This document shows positions 6,824 through 14,348 of a stretch of 45,516 nt of DNA, in pieces (the stretch's first letter is position 1; each line of letters starts with the position of its first letter). The stretch covers positions 1 to 45,516 of the IMG/VR virus record IMGVR_UViG_3300048928_000471, one strand, 5' to 3'. Origin of the DNA: a virus. Under the pieces are notes generated by a model. That model worked only from the letters and a program-made list of their open reading frames with translations, had not been told where the DNA came from and searched no databases. The position numbers and the translations under genes are program-made.

Positions 6824-8559
6824 TTCAGGTACTCCAGTTCGTTTAGTTCATCGTCGATGTTAACTCCGATGTTTTTTGTGATTGCTTCGATGTCGGATTG
6901 GCAAACGTTATATGTGCCGAAAGAGAACTCTTTCACGCAGCCGTCTACCCATGCGCGCACGGTCAATTCGATAGAATGTGGACCGTCCGTTTCTATTTGA
7001 AAAGCTGGCCAAATTTCGTTTTCGAGCTCTTCTGGGGATAGGCTTCTGTCAGCCGTCCAAATGATTTCGCGGACGCCTTCTAATGTTACATTTTCCCCCA
7101 GATCAGGCTCTTGGGAATCGTTTGTAACACGGTCTGAAATTAGGTCTTCGAGCATATCCACCGCGACGTCTGACATTTCTACGATGCCAGCTTCTTCAAA
7201 AGCTGACGTCTCGATTTTCGCAGCGACAGGCTTTGCAGATGGTCGAGCGAACGAGTGCTTGCCGTATTTTAAAGTGAGCGCAACTGACCGATTTTGGGCG
7301 TTACGTTCACCATTAAAGAACGCTTTTGACGTCCGGACGTGGTTTCGTACTTCAATGCGTGATTTTCTAGCGTTTTCGGCTTCCGTGGCATCAACCGTCA
7401 AATCAGGCGATGCGGCTTCCAAAAGATCAGGATTGTCGACTTCTTCGGCGCAAAATTTGAATGCGGCTTCATCAGTGCCGAGATCAGAAATAGCATTGAG
7501 CAAGCGCTGGCCGCGATACTGTCTCTGGGTGTAGCCAGGCGATACTGCATCTTCAGCTATTGCTTCCTGAAGTGCCACCTGCCAAGCCTTGAAATAGACA
7601 TCGTGCTGGCGCTTCTGGATAGTCCAGAACTCGTTTTGAGCCTTCACCCAAATGTGGCTGTTTACGCGATACTGGTCAGCATCCACACCGCCGATACCAC
7701 GCTTATTGTGCTCGTCTTTTTTGAAAGCAGGCGTTTTTACGAGGTGATGTGAAGGCGGCAAAATTCCAAGGCGGAATTCAATTTTTTCAACCGGACGTCC
7801 ACGTCCAGTGCCGTAGTGCTCACGAAATGACACGGTGAAAGCACGCAGATTTTTCATGTCGATGTCGACATATTTCAGCACACGGTCGCGCAGGCGGGAC
7901 ATAGAAATTTTGCCATTCTCAGGCTCGAAACCAGACCATGCAGCGACGTCTTCCGGTGTGCCGGACAAGAGGACTTCATTTTTACCGCCAGCCGTCCATT
8001 TTACCTTGGAAGCCTCCAGAGCCAGCTTCTTATAGAGCCTGCTGCTATATGCCGATTTCATGGAAGAGAGAGCCGCCAGCTCGATATATGCGTAGCTTGG
8101 CATACGGCGCATCAGTTCGCGCACGGGCGGCGGAAAACCGAAAGACACGACGTCATTCTTATCAGTGCATTCCAACCAGCTGATGATAAGCGGAAGTTGC
8201 TCGTAGTTCCCGAAATCCATGGTCGTAGCATTGAGACGCTTTAGCGCTGCTTTCAAAGCTGGGCGACGAGCGGATGTTCCGAGAAATTTCAGGATGTTTG
8301 CTACTGACACTGCAACAGTCGGCGTACTGAGCTGCTGATCTGCTTCATATGCTGCCGAGAGTAAAAACTCATAGATAGAGATATCAGCGGCTGACAGAGC
8401 AGTGTCTGAAACCATAGAGACACCGTCTAGCAGAACTGACGGACGAGGCGATGCTGGTGCAATTTTCGACAACGCATGCTTCTGAATAGATATCGCAAGG
8501 GAACCGCGATGACGCGGTCTAAAGAATTTTTTTGATGATGTAGATGATAAGATAGTCAT
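6820..8559 (-). CDS. Plasmid-type Rep_3-like replication initiator
   Basis: 579 residues. Residues about 50-270 follow the Rep_3 (RepA/RepE/pi-type tandem winged-helix initiator) pattern: a first winged helix with LSAADISIYEFLL, then SSRLYKKLAL, DVAAWSGFEPENGKISMSRLRDRVL and a Gly/Arg loop GTGRGRPVEKIEFRL. A C-terminal extension of about 300 residues is unlike short plasmid Rep proteins and may recruit host or phage helicase. Iterons lie immediately upstream. A 19-bp operator ends 9 bases before the ATG, and no good ribosome binding site is seen, so expression is probably tightly controlled. It is the only recognisable DNA replication protein in the prophage, so it likely starts lytic replication at the adjacent origin. 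Confidence 0.78.
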   Translation of the reverse strand: MTILSSTSSKKFFRPRHRGSLAISIQKHALSKIAPASPRPSVLLDGVSMVSDTALSAADISIYEFLLSAAYEADQQLSTPTVAVSVANILKFLGTSARRPALKAALKRLNATTMDFGNYEQLPLIISWLECTDKNDVVSFGFPPPVRELMRRMPSYAYIELAALSSMKSAYSSRLYKKLALEASKVKWTAGGKNEVLLSGTPEDVAAWSGFEPENGKISMSRLRDRVLKYVDIDMKNLRAFTVSFREHYGTGRGRPVEKIEFRLGILPPSHHLVKTPAFKKDEHNKRGIGGVDADQYRVNSHIWVKAQNEFWTIQKRQHDVYFKAWQVALQEAIAEDAVSPGYTQRQYRGQRLLNAISDLGTDEAAFKFCAEEVDNPDLLEAASPDLTVDATEAENARKSRIEVRNHVRTSKAFFNGERNAQNRSVALTLKYGKHSFARPSAKPVAAKIETSAFEEAGIVEMSDVAVDMLEDLISDRVTNDSQEPDLGENVTLEGVREIIWTADRSLSPEELENEIWPAFQIETDGPHSIELTVRAWVDGCVKEFSFGTYNVCQSDIEAITKNIGVNIDDELNELEYLK

Positions 8560-8567
8560 GTTGGCTC

Positions 8568-8586
8568 TGTATTAGGGGTTAATACA
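8568..8586. promoter_or_regulatory. Operator copy A upstream of rep (TGTATTA-N5-TAATACA)
   Basis: A 19-bp inverted repeat with perfect 7-base arms ends 9 bases before the rep start codon, so a bound protein would block rep transcription or translation initiation. The same palindrome occurs at 36305, 41880 and 43117. Confidence 0.8.
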
Positions 8587-8613
8587 CAAGTATCTTTCCA
8601 TCGGCGAAAATAA

Positions 8614-8923
8614 GTCAAATCCTTTTCGACCGCTGAGATTAAATAGAGCGGGTTTAAAACCGCTGATAATATTTCCAGCGGTTGAAAAGATTGTTGACGG
8701 AATAGTTGAATTCTTTTCAACCGCTGAGATGAAAGTGACCGGACGAAAAGATTGTTGACTTGTGTTATCTGTAGTCGGTCAACACTTTTGATTTCGACCG
8801 CTCTAAATATTTTCAGCGGTCGAAAAGAATGTTGATGGAAGTTCTGTTTAAAACCGCTGAAAAAATTGTCAGCGGTTGAAGACGTGCCATTTACGTTATC
8901 GAGCGGTCGAAAAGATTGTTGAC
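8614..8923. repeat. Iteron cluster, putative replication origin
   Basis: A 310-bp stretch upstream of rep holds many copies of a 22-base unit, AGCGGTYGAAAAGATTGTTG plus AC. Forward copies: 8677-8698, 8738-8759 (degenerate start), 8815-8836, 8871-8884 (partial), 8902-8923. Inverted copies: 8614-8634, 8705-8725, 8778-8802, with ACCGCT half-sites near 8657 and 8852. Several forward and inverted copies face each other, for example TTTCGACCGCT (8792-8802) with AGCGGTCGAAA (8815-8825). Iterons beside a Rep_3 gene mark a replication origin or a Rep autoregulatory site. No clear DnaA box was seen. Direct observation for the repeats; origin function is inference. Confidence 0.8.
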
Positions 8924-9209
8924 GCAATCATACGCTGTCTGGCGAAACCGTGTGTTGGCTGATGCCCAATTTTGCACAATACTAAATAGAGGTACGAAGT
9001 CCGTTTTTCACTGTTTTTGATTTATTATGACTGTCGCTTCGCGAAGGTGCTTCGCACGGGCTTTTGGTCGAGCTTATTTCTGCAAACCCTGCGGATTTGA
9101 AAAGCCGTTTCAAGCGCCTCGTAGAGACGGTCGGCGGAATTGCACGAAGTTGGTCGTATGCAAGGCTCTAATACATCCTTCTATCTCGTAGAGACGGAAA
9201 GGAGCTATT
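8924..9209. other. Intergenic leader between the iterons and the 9210 gene
   Basis: No credible ORF. It contains small hairpins around 9030-9055 (CTTCGCGAAG and GTGC-TTC-GCAC followed by CTTTT), which could be a weak terminator or a short regulatory RNA, and two CTCGTAGAGAC repeats (9118 and 9185). A promoter for the rightward gene should lie here, but no convincing -35/-10 pair was identified. Confidence 0.35.
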
Positions 9210-9628
9210 ATGCCAAGACCCACCAATTTATCAGCCGCAGGCCAGGCTAAAGCCGAGAGACAAGCTCGGTACCGTAATCGCCTGCGTTCGTTGCGCGAGC
9301 CAGAGGCAGATCGTGTGGACACAGCGCTGGCGTCCGCTGCAGTGGCTTTCGCTACGGTAGTGGCCGATGAACAGCTTGCTGACATCAAGCCACAAGTAAT
9401 CGCGCTTATACGCGGCGCGCTGGCATTGCTGGAAGCTGACGGCTACTCACGTGAAGAAAGCGCTCGTGTTCTCAAGCGGCGGATGTCGCGCACGATGCGT
9501 CCAGTGATTGACGATTATATCGCGTTGATGTCGTTCAAAAAGCGCTTGAAGCAAACATCTAAATGAACGTGTTCCCCCCATTACTCCGACGTTGTGAATC
9601 AGAAATTCAGGCATCCTCGTAGAGACCG
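9118..9628. repeat. Three CTCGTAGAGAC repeats flanking the 9210-9566 gene
   Basis: CTCGTAGAGAC occurs at 9118, 9185 (13 bases before the ATG at 9210) and 9616 (just after the gene). The core CTC-GTA-GAG is a short inverted repeat, so it could be a protein binding site. Two copies upstream and one downstream, before the next gene, suggest operators recognised by the product of this gene or by another phage regulator. Confidence 0.5.
9210..9566 (+). CDS. Small basic helical protein beside the origin, possible regulator
   Basis: 118 residues, mostly helical. A basic N-terminus (RQARYRNRLRSLREPEADR) suggests nucleic acid contact; the middle is alanine-rich and the C-terminus is again basic (KRRMSRTMR...FKKRLKQ). 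AAAGGAG lies about 6 bases before the ATG. It is divergent from rep across the iterons and flanked by repeated CTCGTAGAGAC sites, a layout typical of a copy-number, partition or switch regulator. I do not recognise the family; regulator is inferred from context. Confidence 0.6.
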   Translation: MPRPTNLSAAGQAKAERQARYRNRLRSLREPEADRVDTALASAAVAFATVVADEQLADIKPQVIALIRGALALLEADGYSREESARVLKRRMSRTMRPVIDDYIALMSFKKRLKQTSK

Positions 9629-9650
9629 CCCCGGCTGCAGGGCGGTTTTA
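9625..9650 (+). terminator. Rho-independent terminator after the 9210 gene
   Basis: ACCGCCC (9625-9631) pairs with GGGCGGT (9640-9646) around an 8-base loop, followed by TTTTA. Confidence 0.8.
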
Positions 9651-9654
9651 TATC

Positions 9655-9666
9655 TGGAATCTTGCA
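9655..9666 (+). promoter_or_regulatory. AATCTTGCA-type motif upstream of the 9707 gene
   Basis: TGGAATCTTGCA lies 40 bases before the start codon and just after the preceding terminator. It is one of a family of near-identical elements upstream of late genes (15897, 23539, 28106, 35910, 38781; reverse-strand variant near 43576). It could include a -35-like CTTGCA. Confidence 0.45.
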
Positions 9667-9706
9667 GGCCCGAACATGACGCTGATCTTAGCAAAGGAGA
9701 TCACTC

Positions 9707-10504
9707 ATGCAGAAAAGTGCGACGCCCGCATCAGTGGCGCTCCGACTAAATAATTTGGAGCAAAAATTTGAAGATTTTGAAGCACCGGAGCCGGGTGGGT
9801 CTGACATTGAACTCATAAACAGGCTCGCAAAAATGACTATTTCGGGATCAGCTACTTCGGCATCAGGCACAAACTGGAAAGAGAGCACTTACTTTTTCGA
9901 AGCCGCTGGAAATCCGTCGCTTGCGTCATCGCTTTACGGCGAATATCCTGATTTTACAGGCATTTATCAGTCTCTCGTTGATAAGCCTTTTTATCTGCAA
10001 GTTTTCGGACCTACGCATACTGGGAAATTTTCAAGTCCCGGTTCGATATCGTTATCTGAAGCAATTTTTGGGTCGACGAACGACTCTTCTGACTATTTTG
10101 CAAGTGGTGAATCGTCGCTAACCAAAATTCTTTTTGGAACGAGTTGGGGTTCTGAGCAAATAGAAAGCAGGCTGGAAGTTCTGAATTCCGCCGGCGGTCT
10201 GTTTGATTTATTGTTCGGTAATACAGAAAATGCTGAAACTCATTCTGGAAGTTCACAAAATCTTTACAAATGCTTGTGGGGTCGGCCAGAAATAGTTGAA
10301 TTTATCGGTAGTGATATTAGTAAAGATCTTTTTAGTCTCATATTCGGATATAGTCCGGAATCCATGCAAGATGATTTTGATCATATTTCCGGAACTAATA
10401 CGCGAACTAATTTTCTGGCTGCTGTTAAAAAGATGAAGAGTGACATGAATGCTCTGGAACAACGCATAAGATTTCTTGAAGTTCATACAGGATTAGTTCC
10501 GTGA
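9707..10504 (+). CDS. Protein built of repeated L-x(3)-[FYW]G units with coiled-coil ends
   Basis: 265 residues of unknown function. The N-terminus (LNNLEQKFEDFE) and C-terminus (MNALEQRIRFLEV) look like short coiled coils. Between them a short unit recurs about seven times, each 20-30 residues apart: SSLYG, LQVFG, EAIFG, KILFG, DLLFG, KCLWG, SLIFG, separated by Ser/Gly/Asn/Asp-rich stretches. This suggests a solenoid or fibrous arrangement. No signal peptide. AAGGAG lies 8 bases before the ATG, and the 18 bases CAAAGGAGATCACTCATG are shared exactly with the gene starting at 43547. A virion fibre-like or assembly protein or a lysogenic cargo gene are both possible. Confidence 0.6.
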   Translation: MQKSATPASVALRLNNLEQKFEDFEAPEPGGSDIELINRLAKMTISGSATSASGTNWKESTYFFEAAGNPSLASSLYGEYPDFTGIYQSLVDKPFYLQVFGPTHTGKFSSPGSISLSEAIFGSTNDSSDYFASGESSLTKILFGTSWGSEQIESRLEVLNSAGGLFDLLFGNTENAETHSGSSQNLYKCLWGRPEIVEFIGSDISKDLFSLIFGYSPESMQDDFDHISGTNTRTNFLAAVKKMKSDMNALEQRIRFLEVHTGLVP

Positions 10505-10582
10505 ATGAAAAAGTTCTTGAAACTTACATCGGACGCTTGCATCATGATTATATCAGCTGTTTCGAGAAGCACGGTTGAGTAG
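10505..10582 (+). CDS. Possible 25-residue peptide
   Basis: An ATG immediately after the stop of the repeat protein opens a 25-codon frame (starting MKKFLKL and ending STVE) with a hydrophobic, basic-ended helix. Two adjacent stop codons follow, then a strong terminator. No separate ribosome binding site; it would depend on re-initiation. Low confidence. Confidence 0.25.
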   Translation: MKKFLKLTSDACIMIISAVSRSTVE

Positions 10583-10615
10583 TAAGTCATGATAATATTT
10601 CCTTTCTGACATGAC

Positions 10616-10661
10616 GGCACTGGGCGCGATTAAGGGGTTAGTCGCACTCAGTGCCTTTTTT
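10616..10661 (+). terminator. Strong rho-independent terminator just upstream of the 10678 gene
   Basis: GGCACTG (10616-10622) pairs with CAGTGCC (10649-10655), with an inner GCGA/TCGC stem, followed by six T residues. It lies 17 bases before the next start codon, so that gene needs antitermination, read-through or its own very short leader. Confidence 0.85.
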
Positions 10662-10677
10662 ATTTGGACTTTTTACT

Positions 10678-11460
10678 ATGAGGCTAGATTTTTCTTTTGA
10701 CGACCGCGCTCTGACTAAAACTTTCCGACATCTCGAAAAAGAGGTGCTGCCAAAGGCGGCTGCGGGCTGGCTAAATGGCATAGCTTTTGAAGCTCAGAAG
10801 CAGCTAAAAGCTCATGTGAAGGAAGCGTTCGACGGTTCAGTGCCGTTTACAGAACGCGGTTTTGTAGTCGAAAAAGCGAAGCCGCAGGCGGGTCTAGGTG
10901 GTATGTTTGCCGAGGTTCGGATTCAGCCTGCACAAGCAGCTTATCTCAGGTTTCAGATTGATGGCGGTGTTCGTAAGCGCGGCGATGCTGGTTCGGGTCC
11001 TTTCGATCTTTTTGTTTTTGGCGCGAAAAAGAACAAGGCGGGCAACATCCGCTGGGGCTACGCAAAACAGCTCGGCAAGCAGCATCGCGAAGAGAAATCA
11101 AAACGGACGTCGCTTCGTGCGCAGCGTGAAGCAGCTCGTGCACAGGGGCAGGACACGTCACCTTTCGCATTTTTCAGAGTCAATCGAAATCGCCCGGGAA
11201 TTTTCTTCGGTGAGATCAGTGGTATAAAGGGTTACTGGCAGCGTCCGAAGAGATCGAAAGCGGCTCGTAAAAGGGTTTCCGGTGTCATTTCCGTGCGTCC
11301 GACTGAAAAAATGAAGCCGCTATTATCAGTGGCAGATCACGCTCGCTATAAGCCGCGTTACCAATATCAGGCACAGATCACTAAAGCGCTCCGTGTGAAG
11401 GCGACGTCGCAGGCTTTCAGTGCAGAGCTGCAGCGTCAGATGAGTAAACGGCGGCAGTAG
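10678..11460 (+). CDS. Probable minor tail/neck structural protein
   Basis: 260 residues from the ATG at 10678. The N-terminal part (LEKEVLPKAAAGWLNGIAFEAQKQLKAHV) followed by a segment ending YLRFQIDGGVRKRG resembles phage minor tail proteins of the GPZ or gp10-like type. The C-terminal half is very basic. No Shine-Dalgarno is visible and the start follows a terminator hairpin closely. It lies apart from the tail gene cluster, unusual for a structural gene. Family assignment is tentative. Confidence 0.55.
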   Translation: MRLDFSFDDRALTKTFRHLEKEVLPKAAAGWLNGIAFEAQKQLKAHVKEAFDGSVPFTERGFVVEKAKPQAGLGGMFAEVRIQPAQAAYLRFQIDGGVRKRGDAGSGPFDLFVFGAKKNKAGNIRWGYAKQLGKQHREEKSKRTSLRAQREAARAQGQDTSPFAFFRVNRNRPGIFFGEISGIKGYWQRPKRSKAARKRVSGVISVRPTEKMKPLLSVADHARYKPRYQYQAQITKALRVKATSQAFSAELQRQMSKRRQ

Positions 11461-11523
11461 TCCGAAAGGGGTATTCCGTTTGCTCCTTTGACTGATCACG
11501 GCCGTATCTTTAGACGATAGTTC

Positions 11524-11604
11524 ATGAGCAACAAGCAGCTAAGGAACCAACAAAAAACTTCAGATGCTCCGTTCTCTATCTCAAAGAAAGGATATCTGAG
11601 ATGA
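11524..11604 (+). CDS. Possible 26-residue leader peptide
   Basis: An in-frame ATG opens a 26-codon reading frame (beginning MSNKQLRNQQ, ending KKGYLR) whose stop overlaps the ATG of the next gene as ATGA, so it could couple translation. It has a weak ribosome binding site. It may simply be chance, since the next gene has its own AAAGGA. Confidence 0.3.
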   Translation: MSNKQLRNQQKTSDAPFSISKKGYLR

Positions 11605-11942
11605 CTGATAAAAAACTAGAATATTTGACTGACGAAGGTGTGAAAGAGCGGCAGATCGCTGATTTTCTTTGCGAAGTTAGCATCATCGGTTGGCATGCTG
11701 ATCCACACAACGCTCTCGCCCAATACTATCGCGTAGAGCATCAAACCCGAATCTTATTTTCAGTAGCTGCCAAGCGCTATTTTAATAAGACGAACTGGCG
11801 GATTCTGCATGGCAAAGAATTTGTTGCACGAGGCGTGGCACCGACGATGGACGAAGCGAAACGCGATGCTGAAGCAGCGGTGGCCAACTGTTTGCAACAG
11901 TACGCTGATCACAGGCTAAGGGAAATCCGAGAAGCTGCATAA
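11601..11942 (+). CDS. Small hypothetical phage protein
   Basis: 113 residues. The C-terminal half (GKEFVARGVAPTMDEAKRDAEAAVANCLQ) has the form of a small alpha-beta domain common in phages of Hyphomicrobiales, in which a short hairpin is followed by an amphipathic helix. AAAGGA precedes the ATG by 10-11 bases. No signal peptide. Unknown function; its location in the early rightward block suggests a nonstructural role. Confidence 0.55.
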   Translation: MTDKKLEYLTDEGVKERQIADFLCEVSIIGWHADPHNALAQYYRVEHQTRILFSVAAKRYFNKTNWRILHGKEFVARGVAPTMDEAKRDAEAAVANCLQQYADHRLREIREAA

Positions 11943-12040
11943 CCAAAGATCAGAAGGGGTTGTTTTGACTACCCCGTCACTTGCGCCGGTGGCTTTTTGC
12001 TCCAAAAATATAAAGAAGTTTTCATTTCAGGAGCAAAAAA

Positions 12041-12391
12041 ATGATCCCTTCTGTAAGCCAGCAGCCGTCCGTAAACCTTACACTTTGGCACATTGTCAAA
12101 ATTCTTGGCGACTATCATCTCGTCGGGGAACCAGTAAATCGAGCAGACGGTGGTCCACGAATTACTTCGCCGATTGCTGAAATTGATCTTTCTGAAGGTT
12201 GGGCAAGGACGGCATCAGGTCGTGAGTATCGGCTATTCGAAGGCGCTACAGTGCCGTCTTCTGACCTGAAGAACCGCTTTCTACGCGGATATTGCGTGCG
12301 TCACGGGCTTGTGCTGGATGATGTTGAGTTGACTGATTTTCAGGAAGTCGAGCTGGCGTTTGCGACGTCTGCTAATCGTCTAAAGGTGTAG
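12041..12391 (+). CDS. Small hypothetical protein
   Basis: 116 residues, with CAGGAGC upstream of the ATG. The sequence has a beta-rich centre (SEGWARTASGREYRLFEGATVPSSDL) and an acidic C-terminus. It is read on the same strand as, and 98 bases after, the previous small gene. It contains one GACGTC, like the phage backbone and unlike the cargo that follows. No recognised domain. Confidence 0.55.
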   Translation: MIPSVSQQPSVNLTLWHIVKILGDYHLVGEPVNRADGGPRITSPIAEIDLSEGWARTASGREYRLFEGATVPSSDLKNRFLRGYCVRHGLVLDDVELTDFQEVELAFATSANRLKV

Positions 12392-12442
12392 ATAGAAATC
12401 TCCTTTAGCTTTGCTATTATACGGCTAGCAGGGGGATTTTAC

Positions 12443-13282
12443 ATGCGTACCATGGTTTTGAGCATAGCTGCCATCTTTGCATCCGTTTCGGCTTCATATG
12501 CCGATTTTCAGTGTCCAGCGGGTCAGCCTGCTTGGCATGCGCAAGATAATCAAAAGTCAGATTATTATATTTATGGCACTAACGGGTTCGTATGGGGGAG
12601 TAAGCTGTATTTGGAGAGATGGGATAAAGGCTCGCTAACTTGGCGCGTCTCTCCCGAGCGAACATGTTCGAACGGTGTATCGACTTGTTACGTGCAATTT
12701 CCATCGTATCGGGATGGCGCGAAGCCTAAAGATGAGCCGCTGTCAGTTGCATATGAAACAATATCCGAAGACCATATTGAAGATAAATATATTGTAATTT
12801 CTGCTCTTTCACAAAATGCGTGGTACTCAGGTGGCATAGATATCGAGAGATTCAGCAAAGGAGATGGTGAACCAGATCGTGTTGTGGCTCCGAATATTTA
12901 TAAACGCATGGATTGTGATAAAGACAATCAAAAACTTGTATATTTAAACGCTGCAAACATAGGTATCAAAAAAGCCAAGATTGCGCCGGACGACCTTGTT
13001 TCAGCGAGATTATCTGGAACAATGAAGTCAATGTATGATTGCAATCCCGAGTCAAGACGTACTTGCTTGGAGATGCTTTACAAAACCGACGAATACATAA
13101 AGCAGCACAAAGCGGAGTATGAAATATTTGAATGGGGCGAATGGTATGACATGGCTCCAGATGACCAAGGACGCAACAAATATTGGGCCGACCTACATCG
13201 GCAAGCTGCTCAAGAAGGCTACAACCTCTTTACAAATGCGGAATTGCAAGAAGCTGCAGGCGTGAATTTTGAGAAGAAATGA
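12443..13282 (+). CDS. Exported protein of unknown function (cargo)
   Basis: 279 residues with a Sec signal peptide (residues 1-20, cleavage after ASYA). The mature protein contains about seven cysteines, and many aromatic residues, suggesting a periplasmic or secreted fold with disulphides. A GGGGG ribosome binding site precedes the ATG. Base composition is AT-richer than the neighbouring phage genes and GACGTC is absent, consistent with recent acquisition. It ends at a bidirectional terminator. Possibly a lysogenic conversion gene; no family recognised. Confidence 0.7.
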   Translation: MRTMVLSIAAIFASVSASYADFQCPAGQPAWHAQDNQKSDYYIYGTNGFVWGSKLYLERWDKGSLTWRVSPERTCSNGVSTCYVQFPSYRDGAKPKDEPLSVAYETISEDHIEDKYIVISALSQNAWYSGGIDIERFSKGDGEPDRVVAPNIYKRMDCDKDNQKLVYLNAANIGIKKAKIAPDDLVSARLSGTMKSMYDCNPESRRTCLEMLYKTDEYIKQHKAEYEIFEWGEWYDMAPDDQGRNKYWADLHRQAAQEGYNLFTNAELQEAAGVNFEKK

Positions 13283-13286
13283 TTAT

Positions 13287-13330
13287 GCCAGCGGTATGTG
13301 CCTGTAACATCCACATGCCGCTGGCAATTT
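13287..13330. terminator. Bidirectional terminator between convergent cargo genes
   Basis: GCCAGCGGTATGTG (13287-13300) pairs with CACATGCCGCTGGC (13312-13325), with one G-T pair, then AATTTT. It sits between the stop codons at 13282 and 13333. Confidence 0.85.
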
Positions 13331-13332
13331 TC

Positions 13333-13626
13333 TCACTGAAGCTCTTCTTCGAGCGCCTTTTGCATGCATACTAGATCACCCGAACGACCATGTTGCTCGT
13401 ACTGGGTTTGATAATATTGTGCTGAGTTTGGACATGAGTAGCTGCTCGTATCCGTCAAGTCGCGCTCCAGAGCTTTCTGCATACAAACCATGTCTTTAAC
13501 CTGGCCATTTTTTTCGTAACGCTCTTGATAATATTGCGCGGGTTCTAAACAAGAACCATAAGGAGTTTGTGCACACGCATAGGAAGAGGCGAAAATCACG
13601 GAGAAGGAAATCAAAATTTTATACAT
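13333..13626 (-). CDS. Exported protein with two cysteine-bearing repeats
   Basis: 97 residues with a Sec signal peptide (cleavage near ACA/Q, residue 19). The mature protein is a near-perfect tandem duplication: a first unit with AQYYQERYEKNG and MVCMQKALERDL, a second with AQYYQTQYEQHG and LVCMQKALEEEL. Each unit carries two cysteines and looks like a helical hairpin closed by one disulphide. The start overlaps the upstream stop by one base (TAATG) with AAGGG upstream, so it is translated with the 13626-14105 gene. Probably periplasmic; function unknown. Confidence 0.7.
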   Translation of the reverse strand: MYKILISFSVIFASSYACAQTPYGSCLEPAQYYQERYEKNGQVKDMVCMQKALERDLTDTSSYSCPNSAQYYQTQYEQHGRSGDLVCMQKALEEELQ

Positions 13627-14105
13627 TACAATCCCTTCGAACCTGGCTTAACTATAGATTGATAATCTAAGTTGCAGAACCCGTTAGGGACATCCAATAA
13701 GTATATATTGTTTTTATTTTCCTGGTCTCGCCATTTATATGAATCACCGAAACTTAACTTCTTAAATTCACCCGTACCGTATATGCCTTTCAGTTCGCCA
13801 ATAAGAGAAGGACACTGATCTAAATCAATAAGATCAAGTTTTACCATTTCGAGTTGGCGACTTTTTTTACCGAACCAAAAATCTGCTTTAAATTTAAAAC
13901 GTTCTGTATTGTATGGAGCGGAAAGCAAATTAACTATATGACCATCTTTGATGGTATTTGGCTTTGTTGGTTTTGATGCTTTGTTACCAGAAGCTGTGAT
14001 AACTTCTTCAGTAGTCATTCCCCATTTTGTATATTGCCAATCGGCAAATGCTGAAGTTGAAACGAATGAAAAAGCGATTGCCCAAATCACGGTTTTCTTA
14101 CACAT
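13626..14105 (-). CDS. Exported protein of unknown function
   Basis: 159 residues with a Sec signal peptide (cleavage after SAFA, residue 22). The mature start DWQYTKWGMTTEEVI is typical of a family of small periplasmic proteins in which 'W..t.WGMs..eV' precedes a beta-rich domain. GAGGGG lies before the ATG. First gene of a two-gene minus-strand cargo unit, facing away from the DUF4238 gene. AT-rich. Role unknown. Confidence 0.7.
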   Translation of the reverse strand: MCKKTVIWAIAFSFVSTSAFADWQYTKWGMTTEEVITASGNKASKPTKPNTIKDGHIVNLLSAPYNTERFKFKADFWFGKKSRQLEMVKLDLIDLDQCPSLIGELKGIYGTGEFKKLSFGDSYKWRDQENKNNIYLLDVPNGFCNLDYQSIVKPGSKGL

Positions 14106-14348
14106 AGCCCCTCACAGAGTTCCTGAGTGAAGAAAGTATCAATCCTTGGCTATTTTCTCAATGGCGTCTTCCTAGCTTATACCAGCCCATTTCTTGATCG
14201 TAGGCTTTCAATTCAATAGGGTACACAGCTACCCCTTGCGCATTTCATGTGTAATTTCGCATATTTTAAAGGTAAGTGACGGCGGTGTTCGTTGTAAGTT
14301 AAAACATTGATTCGTGGTCAGTGTTTATCTGTTGAATAGCGAGATTAC
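14106..14348. other. Divergent intergenic region of the cargo block
   Basis: 243 AT-rich bases between divergent cargo genes. No ORF, repeat or terminator of note. Promoters for both sides should lie here, but no convincing elements were identified. Confidence 0.4.

Noticed and set aside
6820-8559. RepABC-type replicon with partition genes
   Set aside because: No ParA/ParB-like proteins next to the initiator; only a Rep_3-like protein with iterons.
8614-8923. CRISPR array
   Set aside because: The repeats are in both orientations, degenerate and irregularly spaced without unique spacers of constant length; fits iterons beside a Rep gene.
8556-8927. 123-codon ORF on the minus strand upstream of rep
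   Set aside because: It translates the iteron array itself (repeated SFRPL-like words) and has no ribosome binding site; an artefact of repeats, not a gene.
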